NCBI GenBank assembly: GCA_002477465.1
Contig: DLPV01000052.1
Location: 17,923-33,708 of the forward strand
Length of the DNA: 15,786 nt
From: Gammaproteobacteria bacterium UBA7449
GTDB lineage: Bacteria > Pseudomonadota > Gammaproteobacteria > Pseudomonadales > Pseudohongiellaceae
Direction of reading: 5' to 3'
The position numbers and the translations under genes were made by a program. Shown piece by piece: positions 8,301-15,786 of this stretch. The notes beneath the pieces were generated by a model. The model saw nothing but the letters and a program-made list of their open reading frames with translations. It had not been told where the DNA came from and did not search any database. How positions within the stretch are numbered: position 1 is the stretch's first letter; every line of letters begins with the position of its first letter.

Positions 8301-8575
8301 CGGAAGAGGTAGCCATGAACAAATCGTGAGAATCGTTCTGATGATTAAGTAGGCGAAGGTTTGGATAAGGTTTTACCGATTCTAGGCTTGATTGGCTTAC
8401 ACGGGCTTATGCGTCAGCCATAAATTATCATAACTCTGGTCCCCGAGTTCTTTTCTTTAGCGCGCTGCCCTTCCCCGGCGCACCTCAGTAGTCTGATAGG
8501 GCCCCATGTCTAGATTAGTTGGAGATAATCGAGGATAATTAGTGTCCCGCAAAGTCTAGAAAAATCAAGAACATC
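8301..8575. other. Gene-free spacer between the acyltransferase gene and glyQ
   Basis: Bases 8301-8372 look like a coding remnant or unstarted N-terminus of the acyltransferase on the minus strand. The remaining 200 bases show no coding sequence. Toward glyQ, two GATAAT boxes stand close together (8524-8529 and 8534-8539) within the near-repeat GAGATAATC / AGGATAATT; either could be a -10 element, but no good -35 hexamer is found. On the minus strand, a TATGATAAT-like element at about 8426-8434 could serve the acyltransferase gene. No T-box, riboswitch or clear terminator is seen. Confidence 0.4.
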
Positions 8576-9505
8576 GTGAATACTAACAACGACCTATCAT
8601 CGTTTCAGGGGTTGGTTTTGGCGCTCCAACAATTTTGGGCGGATAAGGGCTGTGTGGTACTGCAACCTTTGGATATGGAGGTTGGTGCTGGCACATTTCA
8701 TCCGGCCACTTTCCTGCGTGCAATTGGCCCGGAGAGTTGGAACACTGCCTATGTGCAACCATGCCGCCGCCCGACTGATGGTCGCTACGGCGAGAACCCT
8801 AATCGCTTGCAGCACTATTACCAGTTTCAGGTAATACTTAAGCCGTCGCCCAAGGAGATTCAGGAGCTTTATCTGGATTCACTGCGCTATCTCGGTATCG
8901 ACATGGCGGTTCATGATATTCGATTCGTTGAGGACAACTGGGAGTCTCCTACCCTAGGCGCCTGGGGCTTGGGTTGGGAAGTCTGGCTTAACGGCATGGA
9001 AGTTACCCAGTTCACCTATTTCCAGCAGGTGGGTGGCTTGGAATGCTATCCCGTAAGCGGGGAGATAACTTACGGTATTGAGCGAATCGCAATGTACCTG
9101 CAGGGTGTAGATAGCATCTACGACATCGTCTGGACAGAGGGGCCGAATGACAAGGTCACTTACGGCGATGTGTTTAAACAAAATGAAGTAGAAATGTCAG
9201 CCTACAATTTTGAACATGCCGATACCTCGCTGTTGTTCCGCTATTTTGATGAGTGCGAGGGGCAGTGCCAGATCCTGCTCGAACAGCAGCTGGCGCTTCC
9301 CGCTTATGAACAGGTTTTAAAAGCATCCCATTACTTTAATCTGCTGGATGCCCGGAATGCCGTTTCCGTTACTGAACGACAGCGTTTCATCCTGCGCGTG
9401 CGCAGCCTGGCCAGAGGCGTGGCCGAAGAATACTATGCCAGCCGCAAGCGCCTGGGCTTTCCGCTGGCGCCGGATGCATTGAAAAAAGAATTCCTGGAAG
9501 AATAA
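8576..9505 (+). CDS. glyQ: Glycine--tRNA ligase alpha subunit
   Basis: GlyQ is the catalytic class II subunit of the alpha2beta2 glycyl-tRNA synthetase, which activates glycine and charges tRNA(Gly). Its 309 residues are of usual length. Conserved blocks are LQPLDMEVGAGT (29-40), QPCRRPTDGRYGENPNRLQ (61-79), GLGWEVWLNGMEV (131-143) and EITYGIERIAMYLQ (163-176). A GTG start at 8576 is chosen because it gives the typical N-terminus ending in SSFQGL and no ATG lies upstream in frame before a TAG stop. The ribosome binding site is weak (AAGAA at 8567-8571). glyS follows after five bases. Confidence 0.97.
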   Translation: MNTNNDLSSFQGLVLALQQFWADKGCVVLQPLDMEVGAGTFHPATFLRAIGPESWNTAYVQPCRRPTDGRYGENPNRLQHYYQFQVILKPSPKEIQELYLDSLRYLGIDMAVHDIRFVEDNWESPTLGAWGLGWEVWLNGMEVTQFTYFQQVGGLECYPVSGEITYGIERIAMYLQGVDSIYDIVWTEGPNDKVTYGDVFKQNEVEMSAYNFEHADTSLLFRYFDECEGQCQILLEQQLALPAYEQVLKASHYFNLLDARNAVSVTERQRFILRVRSLARGVAEEYYASRKRLGFPLAPDALKKEFLEE

Positions 9506-9510
9506 TCAGC

Positions 9511-11589
9511 ATGGCGACTAGAGATTTACTCATTGAAATTGGCACCGAGGAATTGCCGCCCAAGGCTTTGTCCCGTCTGTCTTCTGCTTTTGCTGATCAA
9601 ATTGCCAAACAGCTACAGGACCTGAATCTGGGGTTTGAGGATGTGGAACGCTTTGCGACGCCACGGCGTCTGGCAGTATTGGTTCGCGATCTCGAAGAGG
9701 CGCAGCAGGATAACGAAAAAACCAGACTTGGCCCTGCAGTAAAGGCAGCCTTTGATCAGGCTGGGCAGCCCACCAAGGCAGCGGCCGGTTTCGCTCGCTC
9801 TTGCGGTGTCGACGTAGCAGATCTCGCGCGGTCGGATAAAGACGGCACTGAAAAGCTTGCTTACACAGTGCTTGAAAAGGGCCAGGCAACCACGGCGCTG
9901 ATTCCTGATCTGCTGGAGCCCGCTCTGTCACAGCTGCCCATACCCAAGCGAATGCGCTGGGGAAGCTCACGCAACGAATTCGTGCGCCCGGTACACTGGC
10001 TTGTGGTGCTGTTCGGCAACGAAGCCGTGGCCGCATCGGTATTAGGAGTAGACTCTGGCCCTGCAACCAGAGGACATAGATTCCATCACAACAGCGACAT
10101 CCCGCTGGGTAAAGCTGGTGCCTATGAGGCAGTCCTTCGAGATCAGGGCAAGGTTATTGCTTCCCTCGACAAGCGCCGCGAGATGATCAGGGAACAGGTG
10201 CTGCAGGAAGGAGATCGTCTCAATGCAACCGCGGTTATCGACCCGGACCTGCTAGAAGAGGTTGCCAACCTTGTAGAGTTTCCGGTTGCCTTAACCGGAA
10301 GTTTCGAAGAGGCGTTTCTGGCCGTCCCGCAGGAAGCATTAATTTTGGCCATGAAGTCCCACCAGAAATGTTTCTATTTAACGGACTCCAACGGCAAACT
10401 ACTGCCCAAATTCATTACGATAAGTAATATTGAAAGCACGGATCCAGGGCAAGTCATTAAAGGTAACGAACGGGTAATTCGACCTCGCCTCGCAGATGCC
10501 CAGTTTTTCTATGACACCGACAAAGAATCCCCCCTGGAAAGCCGTCAGGCTGCGCTCGGCAAGCTGATTTTTCAGGATAAGCTCGGCACCGTCCTGGACA
10601 AGAGTCAGCGAGTGGGTGAACTGGCGACTCTGATTGCAAATCAGGTAGACGCTAATCCTGAGCATTGCCAAAGAGCTGCTCAGCTTTCCAAGTGTGACTT
10701 GCTTACTAATATGGTTGGCGAGTTTGCAGAGCTGCAGGGTTTGATGGGTTCTTATTACGCTGAACATGATGGCGAACCGGGTGATGTTTCAAAAGCCATC
10801 TATGAACAGTATCAGCCCAGATTCGCGGGTGATGCTGTGCCGGAAACACTGACCGGAGCGGTGCTGGCAATCGCGGATAAGCTAGACTCCATGGTCGGGC
10901 TATTCGGAATTGGCCAACCCCCCACCGGGTCGAAGGATCCGTTTGCCCTGCGTCGCGCTGCTATCGGTTTATTGCGAATTATCGTTGAGAAGCAACTGAG
11001 CCTGGACTTAGGCGAGCTAATTGATGCGTCCCTAAAAACCTATCCGGCCGATCTCCTTCAAGCTGAGACCCGAACGCAAGTCTTTGATTTCGTACTTGAA
11101 CGGTTTCGCGCTTGGTACCTGGACAAAGGAATGAGCAGCGAGGAATTTCAATCGGTGTTCGTGCTCAAACCCAGCAGGCCGCTGGACTTTCATCTACGAA
11201 TTAATGCTGTGCACGCATTCTACCAACTACCTGAAGCGAAGCCTCTCGCCGCTGCAAACAAACGTGTAGCCAACATACTGGCCAAACAGGATTCAAGCGA
11301 CTCTGTTCTTGCGCTTGATGAATCCCTATTGTCAGAGCCTGCCGAGAAAACCCTTGCCACCGAAGTACAACAAAAAGAGTTAGAGGTGGCACCGTTGTTT
11401 GATCACGGCCAATACACGGAGGGGCTCAAAGTACTGTCCGGACTGAATACTTCGGTTGATACTTTTTTCGACGATGTGATGGTCATGACCGATGATGTCG
11501 CTGTTAAAAATAACAGGCTGGCTTTGTTGAAGCAGCTACAATCGCTGTTTCTCAGGTCTGCAGATATCTCCCACCTGCATAAATCCTGA
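9511..11589 (+). CDS. glyS: Glycine--tRNA ligase beta subunit
   Basis: GlyS is the tRNA-binding subunit of the tetrameric glycyl-tRNA synthetase, acting with GlyQ. Its 692 residues are close to the usual length. It starts with the family hallmark LLIEIGTEELPPKAL (6-20), followed by RGHRFH (187-192), MKSHQKCFYL (281-290) and GNERVIRPRLADAQFFYD (318-335). The HD-like block with LSKCDLLTNMVGEFAELQG lies around residues 390-410, and GQPPTGSKDPFALRRAA around 470-490. The C-terminus is the DALR-type anticodon-binding domain, including FFDDVMVM. GGAAG, inside the last codons of glyQ, is the likely ribosome binding site. gmhB follows after 22 bases. Confidence 0.98.
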   Translation: MATRDLLIEIGTEELPPKALSRLSSAFADQIAKQLQDLNLGFEDVERFATPRRLAVLVRDLEEAQQDNEKTRLGPAVKAAFDQAGQPTKAAAGFARSCGVDVADLARSDKDGTEKLAYTVLEKGQATTALIPDLLEPALSQLPIPKRMRWGSSRNEFVRPVHWLVVLFGNEAVAASVLGVDSGPATRGHRFHHNSDIPLGKAGAYEAVLRDQGKVIASLDKRREMIREQVLQEGDRLNATAVIDPDLLEEVANLVEFPVALTGSFEEAFLAVPQEALILAMKSHQKCFYLTDSNGKLLPKFITISNIESTDPGQVIKGNERVIRPRLADAQFFYDTDKESPLESRQAALGKLIFQDKLGTVLDKSQRVGELATLIANQVDANPEHCQRAAQLSKCDLLTNMVGEFAELQGLMGSYYAEHDGEPGDVSKAIYEQYQPRFAGDAVPETLTGAVLAIADKLDSMVGLFGIGQPPTGSKDPFALRRAAIGLLRIIVEKQLSLDLGELIDASLKTYPADLLQAETRTQVFDFVLERFRAWYLDKGMSSEEFQSVFVLKPSRPLDFHLRINAVHAFYQLPEAKPLAAANKRVANILAKQDSSDSVLALDESLLSEPAEKTLATEVQQKELEVAPLFDHGQYTEGLKVLSGLNTSVDTFFDDVMVMTDDVAVKNNRLALLKQLQSLFLRSADISHLHKS

Positions 11590-11611
11590 TTCCCTGGGCA
11601 GCTTTTCATTT

Positions 11612-12175
11612 ATGAATATCATCGTGTTGGATAGAGATGGTGTAATAAATGAAGACTCAGACGACTACATTAAGTCTCCTGAAGAGTGGTCGCCCGTACC
11701 AGGTAGCCTTGAGGCCATAGCCGCATTACATGTGGATGGTTACAAAGTCGCTGTTGCCACCAATCAGTCTGGTTTGGGCCGAATGCTCTTTGATGAAATC
11801 GCACTTGCGAACATACATCAAAAAATGTGTTCTATGGTAGAGGATAGCGGCGGTTTCATAGAAGGCGTGTTTTACTGTCCACATTTACCAGACGCTGGCT
11901 GCGATTGCAGGAAACCCAAAACCGGCCTGTTGCAGTGCATTGAAGACGAGTTGCTTACCAGTCTGACCGGCCAGTATTTCGTTGGAGACAGTCTTAAGGA
12001 TTTGCAGGCGGCGCGGGCATTCTCCATGCAACCAGTGTTAGTCAGAACAGGGAAAGGCCGTCTAACGGAAAGCCGATTATACGAACTGGAGGGGGAGCCG
12101 GTACCCGTATTCGACAATCTTGCCCAGTTTGTGGAAATTGGTTTGCCGCGGACTATATCAGGGAATCATGTTTAA
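11612..12175 (+). CDS. gmhB: D-glycero-beta-D-manno-heptose 1,7-bisphosphate 7-phosphatase
   Basis: GmhB removes the C7 phosphate of heptose 1,7-bisphosphate in the cytoplasm, a step in making ADP-heptose for the LPS inner core. Its 187 residues fit the family. HAD motifs are LDRDGVIN (6-13) with nucleophile Asp7 and acid/base Asp9, ATNQSG (49-54), Lys102 and VGDSLKD (124-130). The GmhB-specific zinc loop is present: Cys89, His91, Cys97 and Cys99 (CPH and CDC). This loop favours GmhB over histidinol phosphatase. The end overlaps the plsC start by eight bases, which couples LPS and phospholipid genes in one transcript. The ribosome binding site upstream of the ATG is poor. Confidence 0.94.
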   Translation: MNIIVLDRDGVINEDSDDYIKSPEEWSPVPGSLEAIAALHVDGYKVAVATNQSGLGRMLFDEIALANIHQKMCSMVEDSGGFIEGVFYCPHLPDAGCDCRKPKTGLLQCIEDELLTSLTGQYFVGDSLKDLQAARAFSMQPVLVRTGKGRLTESRLYELEGEPVPVFDNLAQFVEIGLPRTISGNHV

Positions 12176-12887
12176 ACAGCTGATACTCGTCCTGCGTTCG
12201 GCGCTGTTCTATGTTGGATACGTGCTTGCCACTATCGTCATGTCCTTCATTTTTATTCTGCTGTTTCCCTTAATGTCACCACGCCGGCGTCATGGGTTTG
12301 CCGCTGCCTGGTGCAAGTCTATTCTCGCTTGGCTTCGCCTTAGCTGTGGGGTCAATTATGAAATAACTGGTACAGATAACTTACTGGAACAGCCCGCCGT
12401 GTATTTGTCGAATCACCAGAGCAGTTGGGAGACGCTACTGTTTTATTCGCTGATCTTTCCTATTTCACCCATCCTCAAAATGGAGTTACTCAAGATACCT
12501 TTTTGGGGTTGGGCACTCAGGCTGCTGAAGCCAATTGCTATAGATCGCAGTAAACCCCGCGAGGCCGCTCTGTCTCTCTTGCTGCAGGGCGAGCAAAGAC
12601 TAAACGAAGGTAATTCAATAATTATATTTCCAGAGGGTACACGCTCAGAGCCAGGGACGATCAGAAAGTTTTCTCGCGGCGGGGCAAGCCTGGCCGTGGC
12701 GGCTGACGTTCCAATTGTGCCGATCGTCCACAACGCTGGGTATACGTGGCCAGCCCGCCAGTTCATTAAGTATCCTGGCACAGTCTCGGTCGTGGTCGGG
12801 CAGACTATACAGATTAACGGCCGCTCAGTTAATGAGCTAACCGAAACCGTGGAACAGTGGACGCGAGAACAATTCGTCTCGCGTTGA
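12168..12887 (+). CDS. plsC: 1-acyl-sn-glycerol-3-phosphate acyltransferase
   Basis: PlsC acylates lysophosphatidic acid at position 2 to give phosphatidic acid, at the inner membrane. The protein has 239 residues from this start, close to the family norm. An N-terminal membrane segment lies at about residues 10-36. Motif I is SNHQSSWE (81-88) with His83 and Glu88, motif II-like KPIAIDR is at 121-127, and motif III is FPEGTRS (154-160), followed by VPIVPI (181-186). The ATG at 12168 is preferred over an in-frame TTG at 12120 because AGGGA (12160-12164) stands just before it and the homologous N-terminus begins there. It overlaps gmhB by eight bases and ends one base from the convergent gyrB stop. 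A broader-specificity acyltransferase of this family is possible. Confidence 0.93.
   Translation: MFKQLILVLRSALFYVGYVLATIVMSFIFILLFPLMSPRRRHGFAAAWCKSILAWLRLSCGVNYEITGTDNLLEQPAVYLSNHQSSWETLLFYSLIFPISPILKMELLKIPFWGWALRLLKPIAIDRSKPREAALSLLLQGEQRLNEGNSIIIFPEGTRSEPGTIRKFSRGGASLAVAADVPIVPIVHNAGYTWPARQFIKYPGTVSVVVGQTIQINGRSVNELTETVEQWTREQFVSR
12861..12884. terminator. Perfect inverted repeat at the plsC/gyrB convergent junction, possible two-way transcript end
   Basis: ACGCGAGA (12861-12868) and TCTCGCGT (12877-12884) form a perfect 8-bp stem with an 8-base loop. It covers the last codons of plsC and lies four bases beyond the gyrB stop on the minus strand. There is no T run after it in either direction, so it is not a classic intrinsic terminator. 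It may stabilise 3' ends or act with Rho. The two convergent genes have only one base between their stops, so no other terminator can fit in a spacer. Confidence 0.4.
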
Positions 12888-12888
12888 A

Positions 12889-15318
12889 CTATATGTCCAG
12901 GTTTTCTGCCGCGAGGGCATTGTCCTCGATGAATTCCCGACGTGGATCAACCTGATCTCCCATCAGTGTATTGAACAACTGATCCGCACCTATGGCATCA
13001 TCGATGGTGACCTGGAGCATGCGCCTGGTTTCAGGGTTCATGGTCGTATCCCACAGTTGATCCGGGTTCATTTCGCCCAGTCCTTTATAGCGCTGCAGGT
13101 AGTGGCCCTTCATTGCGTCTTGCGTCAACCACTCGATAGCTTCGCCGAAACTGCTCACTTCCTTGGTTTTCTCGCCGCGTTTGACGAATGCGCCTTCTTC
13201 TACCAGCCCGTCGAGGGTCTTGCCTAGCTCAGCCAAAGTTCGATATTCGCCGGAGTGGAAGAAGTCTCCGTTGAATGGGTAAGTTCGCTCAAGACCATGA
13301 AGATTGAGAACGGCTTCGGGTAAGTAAGTATGCCTCTCCGGATCTTCACTGATCCGAAGTGTATAGTTTGCAATTACTTCGGGATGCTTGGCCTGAAGGC
13401 TTGCGGTCAGCGAGTCTACCCAATGCTGCACTTTAGTCTGATCGGTGAGATCGGCTTCCGGCAGCAGGTCGGTAAATATCATGGCTTCCAGTACTTCAGT
13501 CGGATAAATCCGAGCCAGCCGGCTGATTATTGCATAGGCCTCGTGGTATTGTTTTACCAAAGCTTCCAAAGAGTCCTCTGCAATACCAGGCGCATCTGCA
13601 TTGACGTGCAGACTGGCACCCTCTAAAGCTATTTGGGTTTGATAGCTTGCCAGCTCGATATCATCCTTTAGATACTGCTCCTGCTTGCCTTTCCTGATCT
13701 TGTACAAAGGTGGTTGTGCGATAAAAATGTGGCCCCTTTCTACTAGCTCGCGCATTTGGCGAAAAAAGAAGGTAAGTAGTAAAGTTCGGATATGAGAGCC
13801 ATCAACATCAGCATCCGTCATTATTATGATGCTGTGATAACGGAGGTTTTCCGGAGAAAACTCCTCATTCCCAATGCCGCAGCCCAGGGCTTTAATCAAG
13901 GTACCGATTTCTGCTGAGCTAAGCATCTTGTCGAATCGCGCTTTCTCTACGTTAAGAATCTTTCCTTTTAAGGGCAATATCGCCTGATTCTTGCGGTTTC
14001 TGCCCTGCTTTGCAGAGCCCCCCGCCGAATCACCCTCCACGATGTATATTTCAGAGAGTGCCGGATCTTTTTCCTGACAGTCAGCCAGTTTGCCGGGTAA
14101 GCCGGCAACATCGAGCGCCCCTTTACGACGGGTCATTTCCCGGGCTTTTCTGGCTGCTTCCCTCGCGCGGGCCGCATCAATCATCTTGTTGACGATTTGT
14201 TTGGCGTCCTGTGGATTTTCCAGTAAGTAGTCATTGAAGTGGGCTGCCGTTTCTTGTTCCACGACAGTCTTAACTTCGGAGGAAACTAGCTTGTCTTTGG
14301 TTTGTGAGGAAAATTTTGGGTCGGGAACCTTTACCGAGATTATCGCTGTAAGGCCCTCTCTCGCGTCATCGCCGCTAGTAACTACTTCTTTACCCGTTTT
14401 CTGGGCCAGCTCTTTGTCGATATAGCTTTTAAGTACGCGGGTCAACGCGCCGCGAAACCCAGCAAGGTGGGTGCCACCGTCCCGCTGGGGAATATTGTTG
14501 GTGTAAGGGAAAATATTTTCCTGGTAGGAGTCGTTCCACTGCAATGCAACCTCAACAGTAATGCCATCGTCCTCACGCTCTGAGGTGAAGTGGAATAACT
14601 TATTGATCGTGGATTTATTGGTATTAAGGTAGTCGACAAAGGCTTTAAGCCCGCCTTCATACTTATATAGATCTTCTTTACCTGAGCGTGCGTCTTTGAG
14701 GTGAATGGCCACTCCGGCGTTAAGAAATGCTAACTCACGTAGCTTTTTCGCGAGAATATCGTAGTGGAACTCAATGTTTGAGAATGTCTCCTGGGCAGGC
14801 TTGAAGTGGACTTCTGTCCCACTGATCTGGGTTTCACCCACTACACCCAGCGGTGCCTTCGGGACCCCATGCTCATATATCTGTTCGTGCACCTGGCCCT
14901 CTCGGCGGATAGTGAGCTTTAATTCTTCTGACAGGGCGTTAACTACAGAGACGCCAACCCCGTGCAAGCCGCCCGAAACCTTGTAGCTGTTGTCATCAAA
15001 CTTACCCCCCGCATGCAAAACGGTCATAATGACCTCTGCCGCGGAGACTCCTTCCTTGTGCATCTCGGTCGGGATACCTCGGCCGTTATCTGAAACAGTG
15101 ATGGTTTCACCGACGTGAATGGTCACTTCGATAATGTCACAGTGTCCTGCCAGTGCCTCATCGATTGAATTATCCACCAGTTCGAAAACCATGTGGTGAA
15201 GACCGGTGCCATCGTCGGTATCACCGATATACATGCCTGGTCTTTTTCTGACCGCGTCTAGCCCTTTCAAGACCTTGATACTGTCTGAATTATAAACGGG
15301 TTGAGTTTCGTCACTCAT
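12889..15318 (-). CDS. gyrB: DNA gyrase subunit B
   Basis: GyrB is the ATPase subunit of the A2B2 gyrase that introduces negative supercoils. It has 809 residues (about 804 in E. coli). The GHKL ATPase domain shows FELVDNSIDEA with Glu46 and Asn50, DNGRGIP (77-83) and GGLHGVGVSVVNALS (116-130). The transducer domain has QTKDKLVSSEVK (339-350). The TOPRIM domain has EGDSAGG (428-434) and TDADVDGSH (501-509). The long insert typical of gammaproteobacteria follows before RYKGLGEMNP and the PRREFIEDNA end. Positions matching E. coli Asp426, Lys447 and Ser464 (here 430, 451, 468) and Arg136 (here 139) carry the wild-type residues, so no quinolone or coumarin resistance change is seen there. GGAG (15326-15329) lies seven bases before the ATG. 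recF lies 75 bases upstream. Confidence 0.99.
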   Translation of the reverse strand: MSDETQPVYNSDSIKVLKGLDAVRKRPGMYIGDTDDGTGLHHMVFELVDNSIDEALAGHCDIIEVTIHVGETITVSDNGRGIPTEMHKEGVSAAEVIMTVLHAGGKFDDNSYKVSGGLHGVGVSVVNALSEELKLTIRREGQVHEQIYEHGVPKAPLGVVGETQISGTEVHFKPAQETFSNIEFHYDILAKKLRELAFLNAGVAIHLKDARSGKEDLYKYEGGLKAFVDYLNTNKSTINKLFHFTSEREDDGITVEVALQWNDSYQENIFPYTNNIPQRDGGTHLAGFRGALTRVLKSYIDKELAQKTGKEVVTSGDDAREGLTAIISVKVPDPKFSSQTKDKLVSSEVKTVVEQETAAHFNDYLLENPQDAKQIVNKMIDAARAREAARKAREMTRRKGALDVAGLPGKLADCQEKDPALSEIYIVEGDSAGGSAKQGRNRKNQAILPLKGKILNVEKARFDKMLSSAEIGTLIKALGCGIGNEEFSPENLRYHSIIIMTDADVDGSHIRTLLLTFFFRQMRELVERGHIFIAQPPLYKIRKGKQEQYLKDDIELASYQTQIALEGASLHVNADAPGIAEDSLEALVKQYHEAYAIISRLARIYPTEVLEAMIFTDLLPEADLTDQTKVQHWVDSLTASLQAKHPEVIANYTLRISEDPERHTYLPEAVLNLHGLERTYPFNGDFFHSGEYRTLAELGKTLDGLVEEGAFVKRGEKTKEVSSFGEAIEWLTQDAMKGHYLQRYKGLGEMNPDQLWDTTMNPETRRMLQVTIDDAIGADQLFNTLMGDQVDPRREFIEDNALAAENLDI

Positions 15319-15393
15319 GAAATTACTCCAATACGTAATTTGCCAGCAATTATCGCCAAGTTAAGCGACTTTACGCGGAAAATTCGCCTAAAT

Positions 15394-15786
15394 TCATCCT
15401 GTCAGTATACCACGTTCCACGTGAAACTTGGCGATGTCAGACCGCCCCAATGAGTCCGTATCGATAGCGGTCGCCTCTACGCTGGTAATGAATAGCTGCG
15501 CGCTAGTCTGCACCAGTTGCTGCATTACCTTTTCCCTGTTGAAGGGATCCAGTTCAGCGGGTAGATCATCGATGAGGTAGATGCATTTTCGACCCACGGC
15601 CTCGGAAAGTACCTCACCCTGCGCCACCTTTAGTGCGCAGACAACCAGCTTTTCCTGGCCGCGGGACAGTATTTCCTGTGCCCGCCGGGAACCTAGCTTG
15701 ATATCAAGGTCCGCTCTATGGGGTCCCGACTGGGTGGATCCATACCTGAAATCTACTTCTTTGTTGGACGCGAGAGCCTCGTCGAG
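15394..15786 (-). CDS. recF: DNA replication and repair protein RecF, C-terminal part, cut by the window edge
   Basis: RecF is an SMC/ABC-type ATPase that helps load RecA at single-strand gaps, with RecO and RecR. The last 130 residues are visible; the N-terminus with the Walker A motif lies beyond the right edge. Recognisable parts are STQSGPHRADL, the ABC signature LSRGQEKLVVCALKVAQG and the Walker B segment YLIDDLPAELD, followed by the end FHVERGILTG. In canonical RecF the Walker B acidic pair is usually followed by E or another acidic residue; here the sequence is DDLPAELD, within family variation. The dnaN-recF-gyrB order is typical near oriC. The last codons overlap a parS-like palindrome. 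Confidence 0.95.
   Translation of the reverse strand, partial: LDEALASNKEVDFRYGSTQSGPHRADLDIKLGSRRAQEILSRGQEKLVVCALKVAQGEVLSEAVGRKCIYLIDDLPAELDPFNREKVMQQLVQTSAQLFITSVEATAIDTDSLGRSDIAKFHVERGILTG
15413..15428. other. parS-like ParB-binding site inside the 3' end of recF
   Basis: GTTCCACGTGAAAC (15414-15427) is identical to the central 14 bases of the bacterial chromosomal parS consensus TGTTNCACGTGAAACA; only the two outermost bases differ (C for T, T for A). In recF it encodes the FHVE residues near the C-terminus. parS sites bind ParB (Spo0J) and cluster near oriC, which fits this position by recF and gyrB. Function is inferred; parA and parB are not in the window. Confidence 0.7.

Noticed and set aside
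8524..8540. Direct repeat with two GATAAT boxes as an operator
   Set aside because: The repeat is short and imperfect; one copy may be a -10 box, but nothing supports a regulator binding site.
14010..14192. Open frames antisense to gyrB, glyS, rsmB and trkA
   Set aside because: They lie opposite well-conserved genes, show no family motifs and have no ribosome binding sites; they are shadow frames.
15101..15120. Second parS-like site (GTTTCAC and ACGTGAA halves)
   Set aside because: The halves are separated by two extra bases, so the central palindrome is not formed; it lies within conserved gyrB codons.

Overview
The window looks like the oriC-proximal part of a gammaproteobacterial chromosome. 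Nearly every gene is a single-copy housekeeping gene. The order, read right to left, is recF - gyrB - plsC - gmhB - glyS - glyQ - LpxL-type acyltransferase - trkH - trkA - rsmB - fmt - def - LysM protein - dprA. From family knowledge this is close to the order beside oriC in Pseudomonas and relatives (Pseudomonadales/Cellvibrionales-type marine gammaproteobacteria). GyrB carries the long C-terminal insert typical of gammaproteobacteria and glycyl-tRNA synthetase is the two-subunit alpha/beta type. No species can be named from the sequence alone. dnaA and oriC should lie beyond the right edge.

Left end (1-1751, minus strand): the N-terminal half of dprA runs off the left edge. Upstream of it is a secreted LysM protein gene resembling TsaP, the factor that anchors the type IV pilus secretin to peptidoglycan. 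That gene is broken by four in-frame stop codons but has no frameshift along about 366 codons. A short divergent intergenic region with a TATAAT box separates it from def.

Centre left (1752-7414, plus strand): def, fmt, rsmB, trkA and trkH form a tight run. Def and Fmt are the formylation/deformylation pair of protein N-termini, RsmB methylates 16S rRNA, and TrkA/TrkH form a potassium uptake system. fmt and rsmB overlap; the other gaps are 4 to 48 bases.

Middle (7467-8575): a minus-strand LpxL/HtrB-family acyltransferase converges on trkH. Its reading frame contains about 20 conserved upstream residues with no normal start codon in front of them. A gene-free stretch of about 200 bases then leads to glyQ.

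Right (8576-12887, plus strand): glyQ, glyS, gmhB and plsC form a compact cluster for glycyl-tRNA charging, LPS heptose precursor synthesis and phosphatidic acid synthesis. plsC ends one base from the end of the convergent gyrB, and a perfect 8-bp inverted repeat covers this junction. gyrB and the C-terminal part of recF (minus strand, running off the right edge) close the window. The last codons of recF contain a ParB-binding parS-like palindrome, as expected for a chromosome-partition site near the origin.

I see no tRNA, rRNA, CRISPR array, insertion sequence or phage gene, and no new multi-gene system. The points of most interest are the four-stop LysM gene, the parS-like site inside recF, and the missing start of the acyltransferase gene.
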